Position numbers and translations under genes: made by a program. This document shows positions 28,426-37,429 of a DNA stretch of 64,000 nt, one piece after another; the first letter of the stretch is position 1; the number at the start of each line of letters is the position of its first letter. Where the stretch lies: positions 355,165-419,164 of the forward strand of contig NZ_JAPDMS010000004.1 of NCBI RefSeq assembly GCF_026319365.1, in the 5' to 3' direction. The notes beneath the pieces are model-generated. The model was not told where the DNA came from and did not search any database. It saw nothing but the letters and a program-made list of their open reading frames with translations. The DNA is from Methylophaga sp. OBS1 (GTDB taxonomy: Bacteria; Pseudomonadota; Gammaproteobacteria; Nitrosococcales; Methylophagaceae).

Positions 28426-29337
28426 TTACTCGGTTTGTGAGCGTTTACGGAAATTAAACCACTGATCTAAAACACCCAATGTTGCCAGCATCATTACCAT
28501 CTGAGGCAGCATCAGCACCAACAGTACATACATCGTTACCAACCAGGCTTTACTCTTCTGTCTGAGCTTCACAATCGCATGCACGATGGCCAGCCCCTGC
28601 ACACCGAATGCCACCAGCATCACCGGCAAACAGTCTGCCAGCACACTGAGCGAATCGCTGAGCGGCGACAGTGTCAATGCCATCAATATGGCGGTGACAA
28701 TGGCAGCAGGTCGTCCCAGTTGGATTTCCCTGAACTCGTTGCCAAAAGCGCCCGGATTGAACAGCTGTGACTGCCAGAATCGGCCGATAACTAGACCGAT
28801 AACAGCATTAAAGCTGACGCCGGCTGCAATCAATCCGGTCATCATGCCAGCCAGGTTCCCGGTCATTTGCGCCGTTTCATCCTGACCCAACTGCCAGCCA
28901 GGTTGTTCACTGAGTGAAGCCATGAACGGTTCGATCATGTCCCGCCACCAACTGGTCAGGTCAGGCACCAGCAGATGCATCAGTAAAATGGTCACAATGC
29001 CCAGACCACTGGACGCCAGCAAGGCTGTCGCCAGGGAACGGGTATAACCTAATGCCAGTGTGGCCAGAAAAACCGGTAACCAACTGGTCAACAGGATCAG
29101 ACCGGCCACCCAGGGTTGGCCCAACAGGAACCAGGCCATCAGTGTGAATACCACCAGCGTGGCCGTCACCACTTTAGCCCCCTCACCGGGCCCCATCCTC
29201 AGGGTTGTCAGGGCAATAACACCACTCGCCAGATAATTCAGCGGCGGTAGCATCATAGCGGCAGCAGACAACAGCGCTGCGGCAATGCCTGCCTGCCATC
29301 TGCCCTGCATGGCAAAATCTGCAATTCCTCGCAGCAT
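28426..29337 (-). CDS. DUF2232 family membrane protein
   Basis: A 303-residue protein with about eight hydrophobic segments, typical of the DUF2232 (YybS-like) family commonly found between rpsR and rplI in gammaproteobacteria such as Pseudomonas. No catalytic motif can be recognised and the function is not known. The ATG at 29337 lies 41 nt downstream of the rpsR stop, and rplI follows 49 nt after its own stop. Confidence 0.85.
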   Translation of the reverse strand: MLRGIADFAMQGRWQAGIAAALLSAAAMMLPPLNYLASGVIALTTLRMGPGEGAKVVTATLVVFTLMAWFLLGQPWVAGLILLTSWLPVFLATLALGYTRSLATALLASSGLGIVTILLMHLLVPDLTSWWRDMIEPFMASLSEQPGWQLGQDETAQMTGNLAGMMTGLIAAGVSFNAVIGLVIGRFWQSQLFNPGAFGNEFREIQLGRPAAIVTAILMALTLSPLSDSLSVLADCLPVMLVAFGVQGLAIVHAIVKLRQKSKAWLVTMYVLLVLMLPQMVMMLATLGVLDQWFNFRKRSQTE

Positions 29338-29378
29338 AATAATGAACTAACTTAAATCAGGTGTTTGAATCAACTGTA

Positions 29379-29606
29379 TTACTTATGCATGTCGCAGTAT
29401 GGCAACAATGCCAGGAAACGCGCACGCTTCACACAAGTAGACAGCTGACGTTGGTAACGCGCTTTGGTACCTGTGATACGGCTGGGTACGATTTTTCCTG
29501 TTTCAGTGATGTAATTTTTCAGCAGATTTACATCTTTGTAGTCGATTTGCTTAATACCTTCAGCGGTAAAGCGACAAAATTTTCTACGTCTAAAAAAACG
29601 AGCCAT
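29379..29606 (-). CDS. rpsR: 30S ribosomal protein S18
   Basis: Small-subunit protein that pairs with S6 on the platform of the 30S. The 75 residues read as S18 throughout: [28 protein letters not shown], then [34 protein letters not shown]. It lies 29 nt after rpsF, with GGAGAAT before the ATG. Confidence 0.98.
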   Translation of the reverse strand: MARFFRRRKFCRFTAEGIKQIDYKDVNLLKNYITETGKIVPSRITGTKARYQRQLSTCVKRARFLALLPYCDMHK

Positions 29607-29635
29607 TGTGATTCTCCTAAATAATCAATGCAGCC

Positions 29636-29974
29636 TTAGGCTGATTTCTTCTCTTCATCTTTTTGCATCATGGGTGACGGTTCGGTGACCGCTTCGTCCA
29701 TGTTGACAACAAGATGACGGATAACAGCATCGTTGAAACGGAATGCAGTCGTGACTTCGTTGAGCTGCTCAACGTCGCATTCCACATTCATCAGAACGTA
29801 GTGTGCTTTGTGCACTTTGTTGATGGGATAAGCCAGTTGACGACGACCCCAGTCTTCCTGACGATGGATGGTACCGCCCTGGCTGGTCAGCGTTTGTGTG
29901 TAACGCTCGATCATGCCGGGGACTTGCTCGCTCTGATCAGGGTGGACCAGAAACACGATTTCGTAATGTCTCAT
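29636..29974 (-). CDS. rpsF: 30S ribosomal protein S6
   Basis: Partner of S18. The 112 residues start [25 protein letters not shown] and include the family block [21 protein letters not shown] and [13 protein letters not shown]. The C-terminal tail is short and acidic/basic mixed, with no poly-glutamate run. GAGGAGC precedes the ATG. A leader hairpin upstream could take part in S6:S18 feedback. Confidence 0.98.
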   Translation of the reverse strand: MRHYEIVFLVHPDQSEQVPGMIERYTQTLTSQGGTIHRQEDWGRRQLAYPINKVHKAHYVLMNVECDVEQLNEVTTAFRFNDAVIRHLVVNMDEAVTEPSPMMQKDEEKKSA

Positions 29975-29997
29975 TAGAGCTCCTCACGGTTTGAACA

Positions 29998-30020
29998 GCT
30001 TTATGGTCGAACCATAAAGC
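29998..30020 (-). promoter_or_regulatory. Leader hairpin of the rpsF operon
   Basis: GCTTTATGGT and ACCATAAAGC form a perfect 10-bp stem with a 3-nt loop, about 25 nt before the rpsF start. No T-run follows. An ACCGTGAGGAG stretch lies between it and the start codon. S6:S18 complexes are known to bind rpsF leaders at a CCG-containing site in other bacteria; that this hairpin belongs to such a site is inference. Confidence 0.55.
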
Positions 30021-30063
30021 AAGGAGTTTTGCCTGCAGCGATAAAAACTTTAGGCAATCTAAT

Positions 30064-30093
30064 ATTTTACTTGATTTTTTCAGCCGCTCACAA
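30064..30093 (-). promoter_or_regulatory. Candidate promoter of rpsF-rpsR-rplI
   Basis: On the minus strand TTGTGA (30093-30088) and TAAAAT (30069-30064) are 18 nt apart. The -35 overlaps the rlmB stop codon. The match is fair, and the position before a ribosomal operon with its own leader supports it. Confidence 0.4.
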
Positions 30094-30879
30094 GTGGCGT
30101 TGACGATAGGCTTCAAACAGGCAGACCCCGGCAGCGACCGAAACATTGAGACTTTCGGCTTCACCCTGCATGGGAATATAGATGACTTCATCGCAGTTAT
30201 CACGGGTGAGACGCCGGATACCCTTGCCTTCTGCGCCAAGTACTATCGCCACAGGGCCTTTCAGATCGATCTGGAATAGGCTTTGTTGCGCATCCCCGGA
30301 TGTGCCCACCAGCCACACTCCCAATTGCTGAAGATCTTTCATCAATCGGGATAGATTGGTGACCTGCGCAAACGGAACCCGTTCTGCGGCACCGCTGGAG
30401 ATTTTCACTGCAGTGGCGGTGAGACCTGAGGCTCTGTCCTTAGGTGCCACTACCGCATGCACACCAGCGGCTTCGGCAGTGCGAAGGCAGGCGCCCAGGT
30501 TATGCGGGTCCTGCACACCGTCCAGAATCAATAGAAAGGCTGGCTCGCTCAAATTTTCAATCAGGTCCAGCAGTCCCTTCTCATCCAGACTTTCCAGCGG
30601 TTTACAACGTGCAGCACAGCCCTGATGCTGGACTTCAGGTGCAATCTTATCGAGGGTTTCCCGTTCAGCTTTGTGCACCACAATGCCCTGTTCCCTGGCT
30701 GCGGTCAGCAAGGCTTCAACCCGCTGATCCTGACGATCAGCGGCAAGCCAGACTTCTTTGATTCTGCTGACCGGAACATCCAGTGCGGCCTGCACAGCGT
30801 GCAGGCCATAAATGATGTCCGGATCGATAGGGGTATGTGATGCCGTTTTGACGGGTTTACGGCGCTTGGTAGGCTTCAG
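30088..30879 (-). CDS. rlmB: 23S rRNA (guanosine(2251)-2'-O)-methyltransferase, probable CTG start
   Basis: SPOUT methyltransferase modifying G2251 of 23S rRNA. The SPOUT motifs are clear: LDGVQDPHNLGACLRTAEAAG, AIVLGAEGKGIRRL and IPMQGEAESLNVSVAAGVCLFEAYR. The first ATG/GTG/TTG start in frame is GTG at 30795, which would cut the conserved IYGLHAVQAAL segment of the N-terminal substrate domain. Between that segment and an upstream in-frame TAG there is no ATG, GTG or TTG, only a CTG at 30879 preceded by the strong GAGGGGCAGGA. I therefore extend to 30879 (263 residues), overlapping the upstream lipoprotein gene by 23 nt. The start is inferred. Confidence 0.85.
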   Translation of the reverse strand: MKPTKRRKPVKTASHTPIDPDIIYGLHAVQAALDVPVSRIKEVWLAADRQDQRVEALLTAAREQGIVVHKAERETLDKIAPEVQHQGCAARCKPLESLDEKGLLDLIENLSEPAFLLILDGVQDPHNLGACLRTAEAAGVHAVVAPKDRASGLTATAVKISSGAAERVPFAQVTNLSRLMKDLQQLGVWLVGTSGDAQQSLFQIDLKGPVAIVLGAEGKGIRRLTRDNCDEVIYIPMQGEAESLNVSVAAGVCLFEAYRQRHL

Positions 30880-31531
30880 ATTCCTGCCCCTCTACAATCG
30901 GTTTAACAAACAATTCAACACGGCGGTTGAGCTGACGTCCGGCTTCGGTTTCATTCGTTGCACGTGGTTCAAGCTCACCACGGCCTGTCGCATACAAACG
31001 GCCGCGTTCAACGCCATTTGATGCCAGGTAATCGGCAACAGACTGAGCCCGACGCTCGGAAAGCTGCTGATTGTAGCTTTCTGAACCGACGCTGTCAGTG
31101 TGACCCACAACATGGATGACTGTTTTGGGGTAGCGTTGCAAAACATCGGCTACTTTATTCAAGGTCGGGGTAAATGCCGATTTCAATGAAGCACTGTCGA
31201 AGTCGAAAGAGACTTCACTGGCAATATCGATTTTCAGCGTCTCATTTTCCAGTTGCTGAATTTTCAGCTCGTTTCTGGCCTGTTCATCGGCCAGCGCCTG
31301 TTCAAACTCACGCTGTTGATTATCCATGTAACGGCCTACACCGGCACCAGCCAGGGCACCGACCGCAGCACCTGCGACAACACCACCGGTTCCGTCATCC
31401 ACGGCATAGCCCAGCAGAGCACCGGCAGCGGCACCGACAGCAGCACCGGTTTTGGTTCTTTTATTGGGATCATCAGCCGCACAACCGCTCAGCGCTGTTG
31501 CAATCAAAGTCGCCAATACAATTTTTTTCAT
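30857..31531 (-). CDS. OmpA-family lipoprotein with glycine-zipper region
   Basis: Predicted outer-membrane lipoprotein that binds peptidoglycan. The 224 residues start with a signal peptide ending in the lipobox LSGC, then a glycine-zipper stretch (GAAVGAAAGALLGYAVDDG and GVVAGAAVGALAGAGVG, about residues 30-67), a short coiled coil, and an OmpA C-terminal domain with HVVGHTDSVGSESYNQQLSERRAQSV and RGELEPRATNETEAGRQLNRRVE. The layout resembles YiaD. Its last codons hold the likely ribosome-binding site and start of rlmB. Confidence 0.92.
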   Translation of the reverse strand: MKKIVLATLIATALSGCAADDPNKRTKTGAAVGAAAGALLGYAVDDGTGGVVAGAAVGALAGAGVGRYMDNQQREFEQALADEQARNELKIQQLENETLKIDIASEVSFDFDSASLKSAFTPTLNKVADVLQRYPKTVIHVVGHTDSVGSESYNQQLSERRAQSVADYLASNGVERGRLYATGRGELEPRATNETEAGRQLNRRVELFVKPIVEGQESEAYQAP

Positions 31532-31621
31532 TCTAATCCTCCATACATTGTCAGCATTCTAGACCCTTGTAATGATGGTGATTATACTGGGTTTAACGCT
31601 TTAAAAATGAGACACAGATAG

Positions 31622-32137
31622 ATGAGTGCCAAATTCACCCCGGTCAATATTGCTATTTTGACGGTATCCGATACCAGAACTTTTGACAACGACGCCTCGG
31701 GTAAAGTGCTTGAAGATAAAGCTAAGGCCGACGGCCACCATGTGGTAGCTCGCAAAATTGTATCTGACGACACCTATCAGATCAGAGCGCTCATTTCGCA
31801 GTGGATCGCTGACCCAGAGGTTGAGGCGATCGTGACTACAGGCGGCACCGGCCTGACCGGTCGTGATGGTACGCCGGAAGCAGTCAAAGTCCTGTTTGAC
31901 AAGGAAATCGAAGGGTTTGGTGAGTTGTTTCGTTACCTCTCGTATCAAATCATCAAAACTTCCACTGTGCAATCCAGAGCGATTGCGGGTGTCGCCAATG
32001 GGACCTTTATTTTCTGCTTGCCGGGCTCTTCCGGGGCTTGCCGAACCGGCTGGGATGAAATCCTGCATGACCAGTTGGATAGCCGCCATAAACCCTGCAA
32101 TTTTGTGGATTTGATGCCACGCCTGATGGAAAACTAA
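31622..32137 (+). CDS. moaB: Molybdenum cofactor biosynthesis protein MoaB
   Basis: MogA/MoaB family protein, which binds molybdopterin and may adenylylate it. The 171 residues contain FTPVNIAILTVSDTRTF at the N-terminus, TTGGTGLTGRDGTPEAV and the GFGELFRYLSYQIIKTSTVQSRAIAG block with FCLPGSSGACRTGWDEIL, all family signatures. No other moa/mog genes are nearby. The stop overlaps the next start by one base (TAATG), so the pair is probably coupled. Confidence 0.95.
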   Translation: MSAKFTPVNIAILTVSDTRTFDNDASGKVLEDKAKADGHHVVARKIVSDDTYQIRALISQWIADPEVEAIVTTGGTGLTGRDGTPEAVKVLFDKEIEGFGELFRYLSYQIIKTSTVQSRAIAGVANGTFIFCLPGSSGACRTGWDEILHDQLDSRHKPCNFVDLMPRLMEN

Positions 32138-32370
32138 TGCAGATAATCTTATTCACCACGGAAGGCTGCCATCTCTGCGAACAGGCTCATGAACTGCTGC
32201 TCAATATCGCGGACAAAGCGCCGCTCGATATCATCCTTCGGGAAATCGGTGATGATGACGATCTGGTCGCCCGTTATGGCATTCGCATTCCAGTGGTGCA
32301 ATTTGCTGATCAACAGGAACTGGACTGGCCTTTCAAGCAATCTGATCTAGAAGCTATCATCCTCAGATAA
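32137..32370 (+). CDS. Glutaredoxin-like (DUF836) thiol protein
   Basis: A 77-residue thioredoxin-fold protein beginning MQIILFTTEGCHLCEQAHELL, with the redox pair C11-H-L-C14, and with the cis-proline context RYGIRIPVV later. It matches the short glutaredoxin/DUF836 family; substrate unknown. It overlaps moaB by one base. The following 80 bp hold nothing I can identify. Confidence 0.85.
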   Translation: MQIILFTTEGCHLCEQAHELLLNIADKAPLDIILREIGDDDDLVARYGIRIPVVQFADQQELDWPFKQSDLEAIILR

Positions 32371-32450
32371 CTCACCTGTCATCCGTACTTCACAGGAACT
32401 TCACCAGACTCGGATAACTCTTACACAAACAAGCGTGTTCGGAGTCCGGT

Positions 32451-33344
32451 ATGTGCCTCAAATCTATTCAGTTTCTGCTGTTTTTCATCGCAGTAGTGCT
32501 GCTCAGTTCGGCCAGAGCGAATGAGTTCCCTCCCATACCTGGTGAGCGTTACGACGTCGGTGGATACAGTATCCACATGCTCTGCCGAGGTCAGGGCGAA
32601 CCCACGGTATTAATCGATGCCGGTCTTGGTGATGACTCGACTGACTGGTTTGAAATTCAGAATGATACCGCAGCAGAAACGCGCGTCTGCGTTTTTGATC
32701 GCCCGGGTTACGGCTGGAGCGACGCGGGTCCTCAGCCCCGCAACAGTCTGCGCATTTCCAACGAAATCGAAAAGCTGATTCAGAAAGCTAAAATCCCGGG
32801 CCCCTTTGTCCTGGTAGGGCACTCCTTTGGCGGTTACAACATCCGAGTCTTTGCCGCGCAAAACCCGGGCAAAATTGCCGGTATGGTGCTTGTCGATGCC
32901 TCGCATGAAAAGCAGTATGAGATTTTTGATATCAGCCTGCCACAACATTTCGATAGAAAAGGCAACATTCTCGTCATGCCTAAATACGGTGATTCTGATT
33001 CAGTACTGAATAAACACCGCGTACTACGTGAAAGAGCCTTTCATGCGGCACGTGCTGAGATATCTTCACTATACGAGAGTGCCCGACAGGTGGAACAGTT
33101 CAATCAGTTCCCCAAAGTCCCGCTGATTGTAATCAGCCGTGGTAAGTCTGAATGGCTGGGCCGTGTTGACGCCGAGGCCAAGGAACAAACCTGGGCGCGT
33201 CTTCAGCAGGATCTGTGGAAGCTCTCTCCTATCAGCCAGCAGGTTTTCGCACCCCGCAGCGGCCATGATATCCATCTCGACCAACCTGAAGTTGTGGTCA
33301 CAGCCATTACCGATGTGGTGACAATGAGCCGGGTTATGAATTGA
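32451..33344 (+). CDS. Secreted alpha/beta hydrolase
   Basis: A 297-residue hydrolase with an N-terminal signal peptide cleaved near SSARANEF. The nucleophile elbow is GHSFGG, the oxyanion region is IDAGLGDDSTDW, DRPGYGWSD follows, and the catalytic histidine is in SGHDIHLDQPE near the C-terminus. The substrate cannot be told from sequence. It stands alone between the glutaredoxin-like gene and rnd, in the same direction. Confidence 0.85.
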   Translation: MCLKSIQFLLFFIAVVLLSSARANEFPPIPGERYDVGGYSIHMLCRGQGEPTVLIDAGLGDDSTDWFEIQNDTAAETRVCVFDRPGYGWSDAGPQPRNSLRISNEIEKLIQKAKIPGPFVLVGHSFGGYNIRVFAAQNPGKIAGMVLVDASHEKQYEIFDISLPQHFDRKGNILVMPKYGDSDSVLNKHRVLRERAFHAARAEISSLYESARQVEQFNQFPKVPLIVISRGKSEWLGRVDAEAKEQTWARLQQDLWKLSPISQQVFAPRSGHDIHLDQPEVVVTAITDVVTMSRVMN

Positions 33345-33388
33345 TTATTAAACTGGCTATACTGTGTCCCTTTTGCAGAGCACAGTAG

Positions 33389-34534
33389 ATGACCATTCAG
33401 TACGTCGACACTCCTGACAGCCTGGCAGACCTCTGCGAGCAACTTTCCGGCAGCACCTGGCTGGCCGTCGATACCGAGTTCCACCGCGAGAAGACTTACT
33501 TTCCCGAACTATGCCTGGTTCAGATTGCTAATGACGAAATCATCGCCTGTGTGGACCCGTTGGCGCTCGACGATCTGACGCCTCTGCTGGATTTGTTCTA
33601 CCGTGATGACATGACACTGGTATTCCATGCCGCCCGCCAGGATCTGGAATTATTTTTCATGCTACGGGACAAGCTGCCCCCGCACGTTTTCGATACCCAA
33701 CTGGCGGCTACCGTGCTGGGCTATGGGGATCAGATTGGATACGGGAACCTGGTCAAACAATGTCTGGATGTCGATCTGGATAAAGCCCACGCCCGGACAG
33801 ACTGGCGGCAGCGTCCGCTGTCATCGGAGCAACTGGAATATGCGGCTGATGATGTGCGTTACCTGCGTGAACTCTACCACCAACTCAATCACAGGCTAAC
33901 AGAAACAGGGCGTCTCACTTGGTTAAAAGAAGACTTTGCCACCTTATCCGCCGTCAAAACCTACCAGGAAGATCCCCATAAAAGCTGGCAGCGTATCAAG
34001 GGGGCTGGGCGTCTGAAACCGTCTCAACTCGCCGTGCTTCAACAATTGGGTGCCTGGCGCGAGCAACGTGCCATCAAGCACAACCTGCCCAGACGATGGA
34101 TCTTAAAAGACGATGTGATGCTGGATTTAGCCCGTTTTGCGCCAACGTCTACCGAGAGCATGAAAAAAATCCGTGGCCTGGAACAAAGAGATATTGACCG
34201 TCATGGCACAGCGATCCTGGAAGCAATTAAGACAGGCAAAGCGGTGCCCAAATCTGAATGGCCGGTGATGAAACGCCCAACACCGCTAAGTAATCAGCAG
34301 GATGCCGTGGTGGACGCCCTGATGGCTTTACTGCGTCAGCGTTGTGATGAACAGAGTATCACCCCGGCCGCCGTGGCCTCACGCAAAGATGTCGAAGCAC
34401 TGGTCAGAGATGAAGAGACGTCACTACGACAGGGCTGGCGCTACGAAATCGTGGGTCAGCAACTGGAAGACTTTTTAAACGGTAAACTCAGCCTGAGCGG
34501 CTCTCACAAACAACTCGAAATTCAACAAAGGTAA
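33389..34534 (+). CDS. rnd: Ribonuclease D
   Basis: 3'-5' exoribonuclease for tRNA and small RNA maturation. The exonuclease residues of the DEDDy type are visible: AVDTEFHREKTYFPELCLVQIA (D, E), FDTQLAATVLGYG (D) and YAADDVRYLREL (Y, D). The middle HRDC domain includes KGAGRLKPSQLAVLQQLGAWRE. The 381 residues match the family. The PfkB kinase gene follows after 4 nt. Confidence 0.96.
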   Translation: MTIQYVDTPDSLADLCEQLSGSTWLAVDTEFHREKTYFPELCLVQIANDEIIACVDPLALDDLTPLLDLFYRDDMTLVFHAARQDLELFFMLRDKLPPHVFDTQLAATVLGYGDQIGYGNLVKQCLDVDLDKAHARTDWRQRPLSSEQLEYAADDVRYLRELYHQLNHRLTETGRLTWLKEDFATLSAVKTYQEDPHKSWQRIKGAGRLKPSQLAVLQQLGAWREQRAIKHNLPRRWILKDDVMLDLARFAPTSTESMKKIRGLEQRDIDRHGTAILEAIKTGKAVPKSEWPVMKRPTPLSNQQDAVVDALMALLRQRCDEQSITPAAVASRKDVEALVRDEETSLRQGWRYEIVGQQLEDFLNGKLSLSGSHKQLEIQQR

Positions 34535-34538
34535 AATT

Positions 34539-35420
34539 ATGTCAGCTCTGATTTGTGGCTCTTTCGCCTATGACAGCATTATGGTTTTCCCCGACCAGTT
34601 CAAAAACCATATTCTGCCGGATAAGGTGCATATGCTGAATGTCGCATTTCTGGTGCCTGAGCTTCGTAAAGAGTTCGGTGGCTGTGCCGGTAACATCGCA
34701 TACAACCTAAAACTTCTGGGCGATGAACCGGTACCTATGGGTACCGTAGGTACTGACTTTGGGCCCTACGCCGACTGGATGGATCAACAAGGTATCAGTC
34801 GCAAACATGTCCATGTCAAACAGGGGCATTACACCGCACAGGCGTTTATCACCACGGATATGGACGACAACCAGATCACGGCCTTTCATCCCGGTGCGAT
34901 GAACCTGGCTCACGAGACACACATTTCGGAAGCTGACAATATCAAACTGGCCATCGTTGCCCCGGATGGGCGTGACGGCATGCTGCAGCATGCCCAGCAA
35001 CTCAAAGATGCCGGTATTCCGTTTATCTTTGATCCGGGCCAGGGGCTGCCGATGTTTAATGGCGATGAATTGATGCAGTTTGCTGAGCAGGCTTCCTACA
35101 TCGCGCTCAATGATTATGAAGCCCAGTTGTTTATGGATCGCACCGGCCTGCCCGAGGAAGAAATCGCGCGTCAGGTGGAAGCATTGATTATCACCCGCGG
35201 TGCGCAGGGTTCAGACATCTTTACTGAAGGTAAAAAGATTGAGATTCCCTGCCACAAAGCAGAGGCGGTGGTTGATCCAACCGGTTGTGGTGATGCCTAT
35301 CGGGCAGGTTTGATACACGGCATCATGCATGGCAAAGACTGGGAAGAAACCGGCCGTATTGCTGCGAAACTCGGTGCCATCAAAATTGCGCACCATGGCA
35401 CACAAAATCACAGGCTGTGA
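34539..35420 (+). CDS. PfkB-family sugar or nucleoside kinase
   Basis: A 293-residue ribokinase-fold kinase. The N-terminal signature EFGGCAGNIAYNLKLLG and the C-terminal active-site motif VDPTGCGDAYRAGLIHG with the catalytic aspartate identify the PfkB family. The closest subgroup by feel is adenosine kinase/ribokinase-like, but the sugar site cannot be read. It follows rnd by 4 nt, so it may be cotranscribed. It converges on pgpA with no clear terminator. Confidence 0.85.
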   Translation: MSALICGSFAYDSIMVFPDQFKNHILPDKVHMLNVAFLVPELRKEFGGCAGNIAYNLKLLGDEPVPMGTVGTDFGPYADWMDQQGISRKHVHVKQGHYTAQAFITTDMDDNQITAFHPGAMNLAHETHISEADNIKLAIVAPDGRDGMLQHAQQLKDAGIPFIFDPGQGLPMFNGDELMQFAEQASYIALNDYEAQLFMDRTGLPEEEIARQVEALIITRGAQGSDIFTEGKKIEIPCHKAEAVVDPTGCGDAYRAGLIHGIMHGKDWEETGRIAAKLGAIKIAHHGTQNHRL

Positions 35421-35443
35421 GTGACAGCCGCTGGCGATGACTT

Positions 35444-35935
35444 TCAGATGATAATCAGCTGAATCAGAGCCATCCCAGCGGCAGCCATTATCCCAGCGAC
35501 AATATCATCCAGCATAATGCCCAGGCCACCATGCAAATGCCTGTCTGCAAGGTTCACCGGCCACGGCTTTAGAATGTCAAAAAAACGAAAGAGTACAAAG
35601 CCCAACAGCATCCATTGCCAGCCGGAGGGCGCGAAGGTCATCGCGACCAGATAGCCGACAATTTCATCCCAGACGATACCTGAAGGGTCATCCAGTTTTA
35701 CCCAGTCAGCCGCTCTCTGACAGAGCCAAATCCCGATAATTGACAGGGCCAGAACCAGGATGAGGTATTCAACCAGAGGCGAATCCTGGATCAACCAATA
35801 GATGGGTAAGGCGACTAAGGTGCCAAAAGTGCCGGGCGCCTTAGGTGCCAGGCCGGCGCCAAAACCATAAGCCAGAAAACAGGCTGGGCGCCTGATTAAG
35901 CTTCTGAAATTGACCTTAAGCCCCGAAGTGGTCAT
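35444..35935 (-). CDS. pgpA: Phosphatidylglycerophosphatase A
   Basis: Inner-membrane phosphatase that dephosphorylates phosphatidylglycerol phosphate. I chose the ATG at 35935, which has AAGGAAAGG upstream, giving 163 residues; an earlier ATG at 35950 is also possible. Family motifs include GFGAGLAPKAPGTFGTLVALPIYWL, DDPSGIVWDEIVGYLVAM and RFFDILKPWPV, then LDDIVAGI. The gene overlaps the end of thiL and ends the ribH-nusB-thiL-pgpA run. Confidence 0.96.
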   Translation of the reverse strand: MTTSGLKVNFRSLIRRPACFLAYGFGAGLAPKAPGTFGTLVALPIYWLIQDSPLVEYLILVLALSIIGIWLCQRAADWVKLDDPSGIVWDEIVGYLVAMTFAPSGWQWMLLGFVLFRFFDILKPWPVNLADRHLHGGLGIMLDDIVAGIMAAAGMALIQLIII

Positions 35936-36884
35936 AGCCTTTCCTTGCATCGATATTCATTTCTTTTCCAGTTTCATCCCGGAGTGATAACTCATTACCC
36001 GCAGTGATTTCACCGATGCAATGGATTTCCAGGCCAAGCTCTGCCAATGATTCGACCTTATTGGCCGGCACAGTAAAGCAAAGTTCATAATCATCTCCGG
36101 CCCCGAGTGCCAATGGGATAGCAAGCTCCGGTGAGAGCTTTTTCAGACTCGCTGAGAGTGGTATTTGAGCCGGTTTGACGATGGCTCCTGTCTGACTTCG
36201 CTCAAGAATGTGTCCCAGATCAGCAAGAAGACCGTCTGAAATATCGATAGCCGAACTCGCATAGTTCAGGATTTTTTGTGCTAACTGATAGCGTGGAGTC
36301 GGATATTCCAAACGTTTGTATAGAAACTGCCAGTCAGATTGGTCAAATAAATCGGGAGACCAGTTTTCCAGACGTCTTTTCAACGCGGCCCCGGCATCGC
36401 CAAGGGTGCCAGTAACATAGATATAATCACCGACATCTGCACGATCACGACGCAGTGCCCTGGCCTGATCTACCAGACCATGTACCTGAATAGTAATAGT
36501 CAGCGGCCCGCGAGTAGTATCACCGCCGACCAGCTGGATACCCGCAGGTCTGGCCGCAAGTGCCAGCCCTTCACTGAAGGCTTGAAGCCACTCAGGCTTA
36601 TGTTCCGGTAATGTCAGCGCCAGCGTGAACCAGGCCGGTTCGGCCCCCATAGCGGCCAAATCGCTCAGGTTCACGGCCAATGATTTATAGCCCAGCGCTT
36701 TGGGGTCCACATCAGCAAAAAAATGAACTCCCTCCACCAGCGTATCAATTGAGACAGCGATTTCTTTGCTCGGGCTGCACTGTAACAACGCGCAGTCATC
36801 GCCAATACCGAGAGTGACATCCTGTCGCATCGCTGTCAGCTTCGAAAAATAATCTTCAATCAGGGAAAATTCGGACAGAGACAA
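35916..36884 (-). CDS. thiL: Thiamine-monophosphate kinase
   Basis: Phosphorylates thiamine monophosphate to TPP, the last step of thiamine cofactor synthesis. The 322 residues show LGIGDDCALLQ, VSIDTLVEGVHF, AVNLSDLAAMGAEP, VGGDTTRGPL and AIDISDGLLADLGH, followed by LALGAGDDYELCFTVP. It is relevant to the thiamine uptake locus at 51386-54613, since imported or salvaged thiamine also must be phosphorylated. It overlaps pgpA by 20 nt and is 92 nt after nusB. Confidence 0.97.
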   Translation of the reverse strand: MSLSEFSLIEDYFSKLTAMRQDVTLGIGDDCALLQCSPSKEIAVSIDTLVEGVHFFADVDPKALGYKSLAVNLSDLAAMGAEPAWFTLALTLPEHKPEWLQAFSEGLALAARPAGIQLVGGDTTRGPLTITIQVHGLVDQARALRRDRADVGDYIYVTGTLGDAGAALKRRLENWSPDLFDQSDWQFLYKRLEYPTPRYQLAQKILNYASSAIDISDGLLADLGHILERSQTGAIVKPAQIPLSASLKKLSPELAIPLALGAGDDYELCFTVPANKVESLAELGLEIHCIGEITAGNELSLRDETGKEMNIDARKGYDHFGA

Positions 36885-36976
36885 ACCGGACTCTCTTTAA
36901 AAAGAAAGGACGGCGGCAAATCATTGCCACCGCCACTCAATGATGTTTATTCAGACCCGTGGAAGAGATCGCGCAT

Positions 36977-37429
36977 TCAACGTTTCGCACGTGCTTCTTT
37001 GGCTGCCTGATATTCATGCGGTCTGAGACGGGCCCCCATTTTATCGAGCACACCATTGACATATTTGTGCCCCTGTTCACCACCAAAGGACTTGGCCAGT
37101 TCCACTGCTTCATTCAGCACAACCCGATAGGGAATTTCCGGCAGGTGCATAAATTCAAATGTGGCCAATCTCAATACGGAAATTTCAACCGGATCAACCG
37201 CATTCAGATCACGATCGACAGCTTCTGACAGCGTGGCATCGATCTGATCCTGGTATTTAATCGCCCCTTCGATGAGCGTGCTGAAATATTTACTATCGAT
37301 TTTGTTTGCGTATTCTGCCGTGACAAAATCCAGCGCGTCTTTCTGCGGTGCTTCATTATTGACCAGCGCCTGATACAGAGCCTGAACAGCAGCACGGCGT
37401 GCTTTGGTGCGGGGTAATCCGGCTGCCAT
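36977..37429 (-). CDS. nusB: Transcription antitermination factor NusB
   Basis: RNA-binding factor that joins NusE on boxA in rRNA operons. The 150 residues include RRAAVQALYQALVN near the N-terminus, DQIDATLSEAVDRDLNAVDPVEISVLRLATFEF and RVVLNEAVELAKSFGGEQGHKYVNGVLDKM. It begins immediately after the ribH stop, without a gap, as in most gammaproteobacteria. Confidence 0.97.
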   Translation of the reverse strand: MAAGLPRTKARRAAVQALYQALVNNEAPQKDALDFVTAEYANKIDSKYFSTLIEGAIKYQDQIDATLSEAVDRDLNAVDPVEISVLRLATFEFMHLPEIPYRVVLNEAVELAKSFGGEQGHKYVNGVLDKMGARLRPHEYQAAKEARAKR

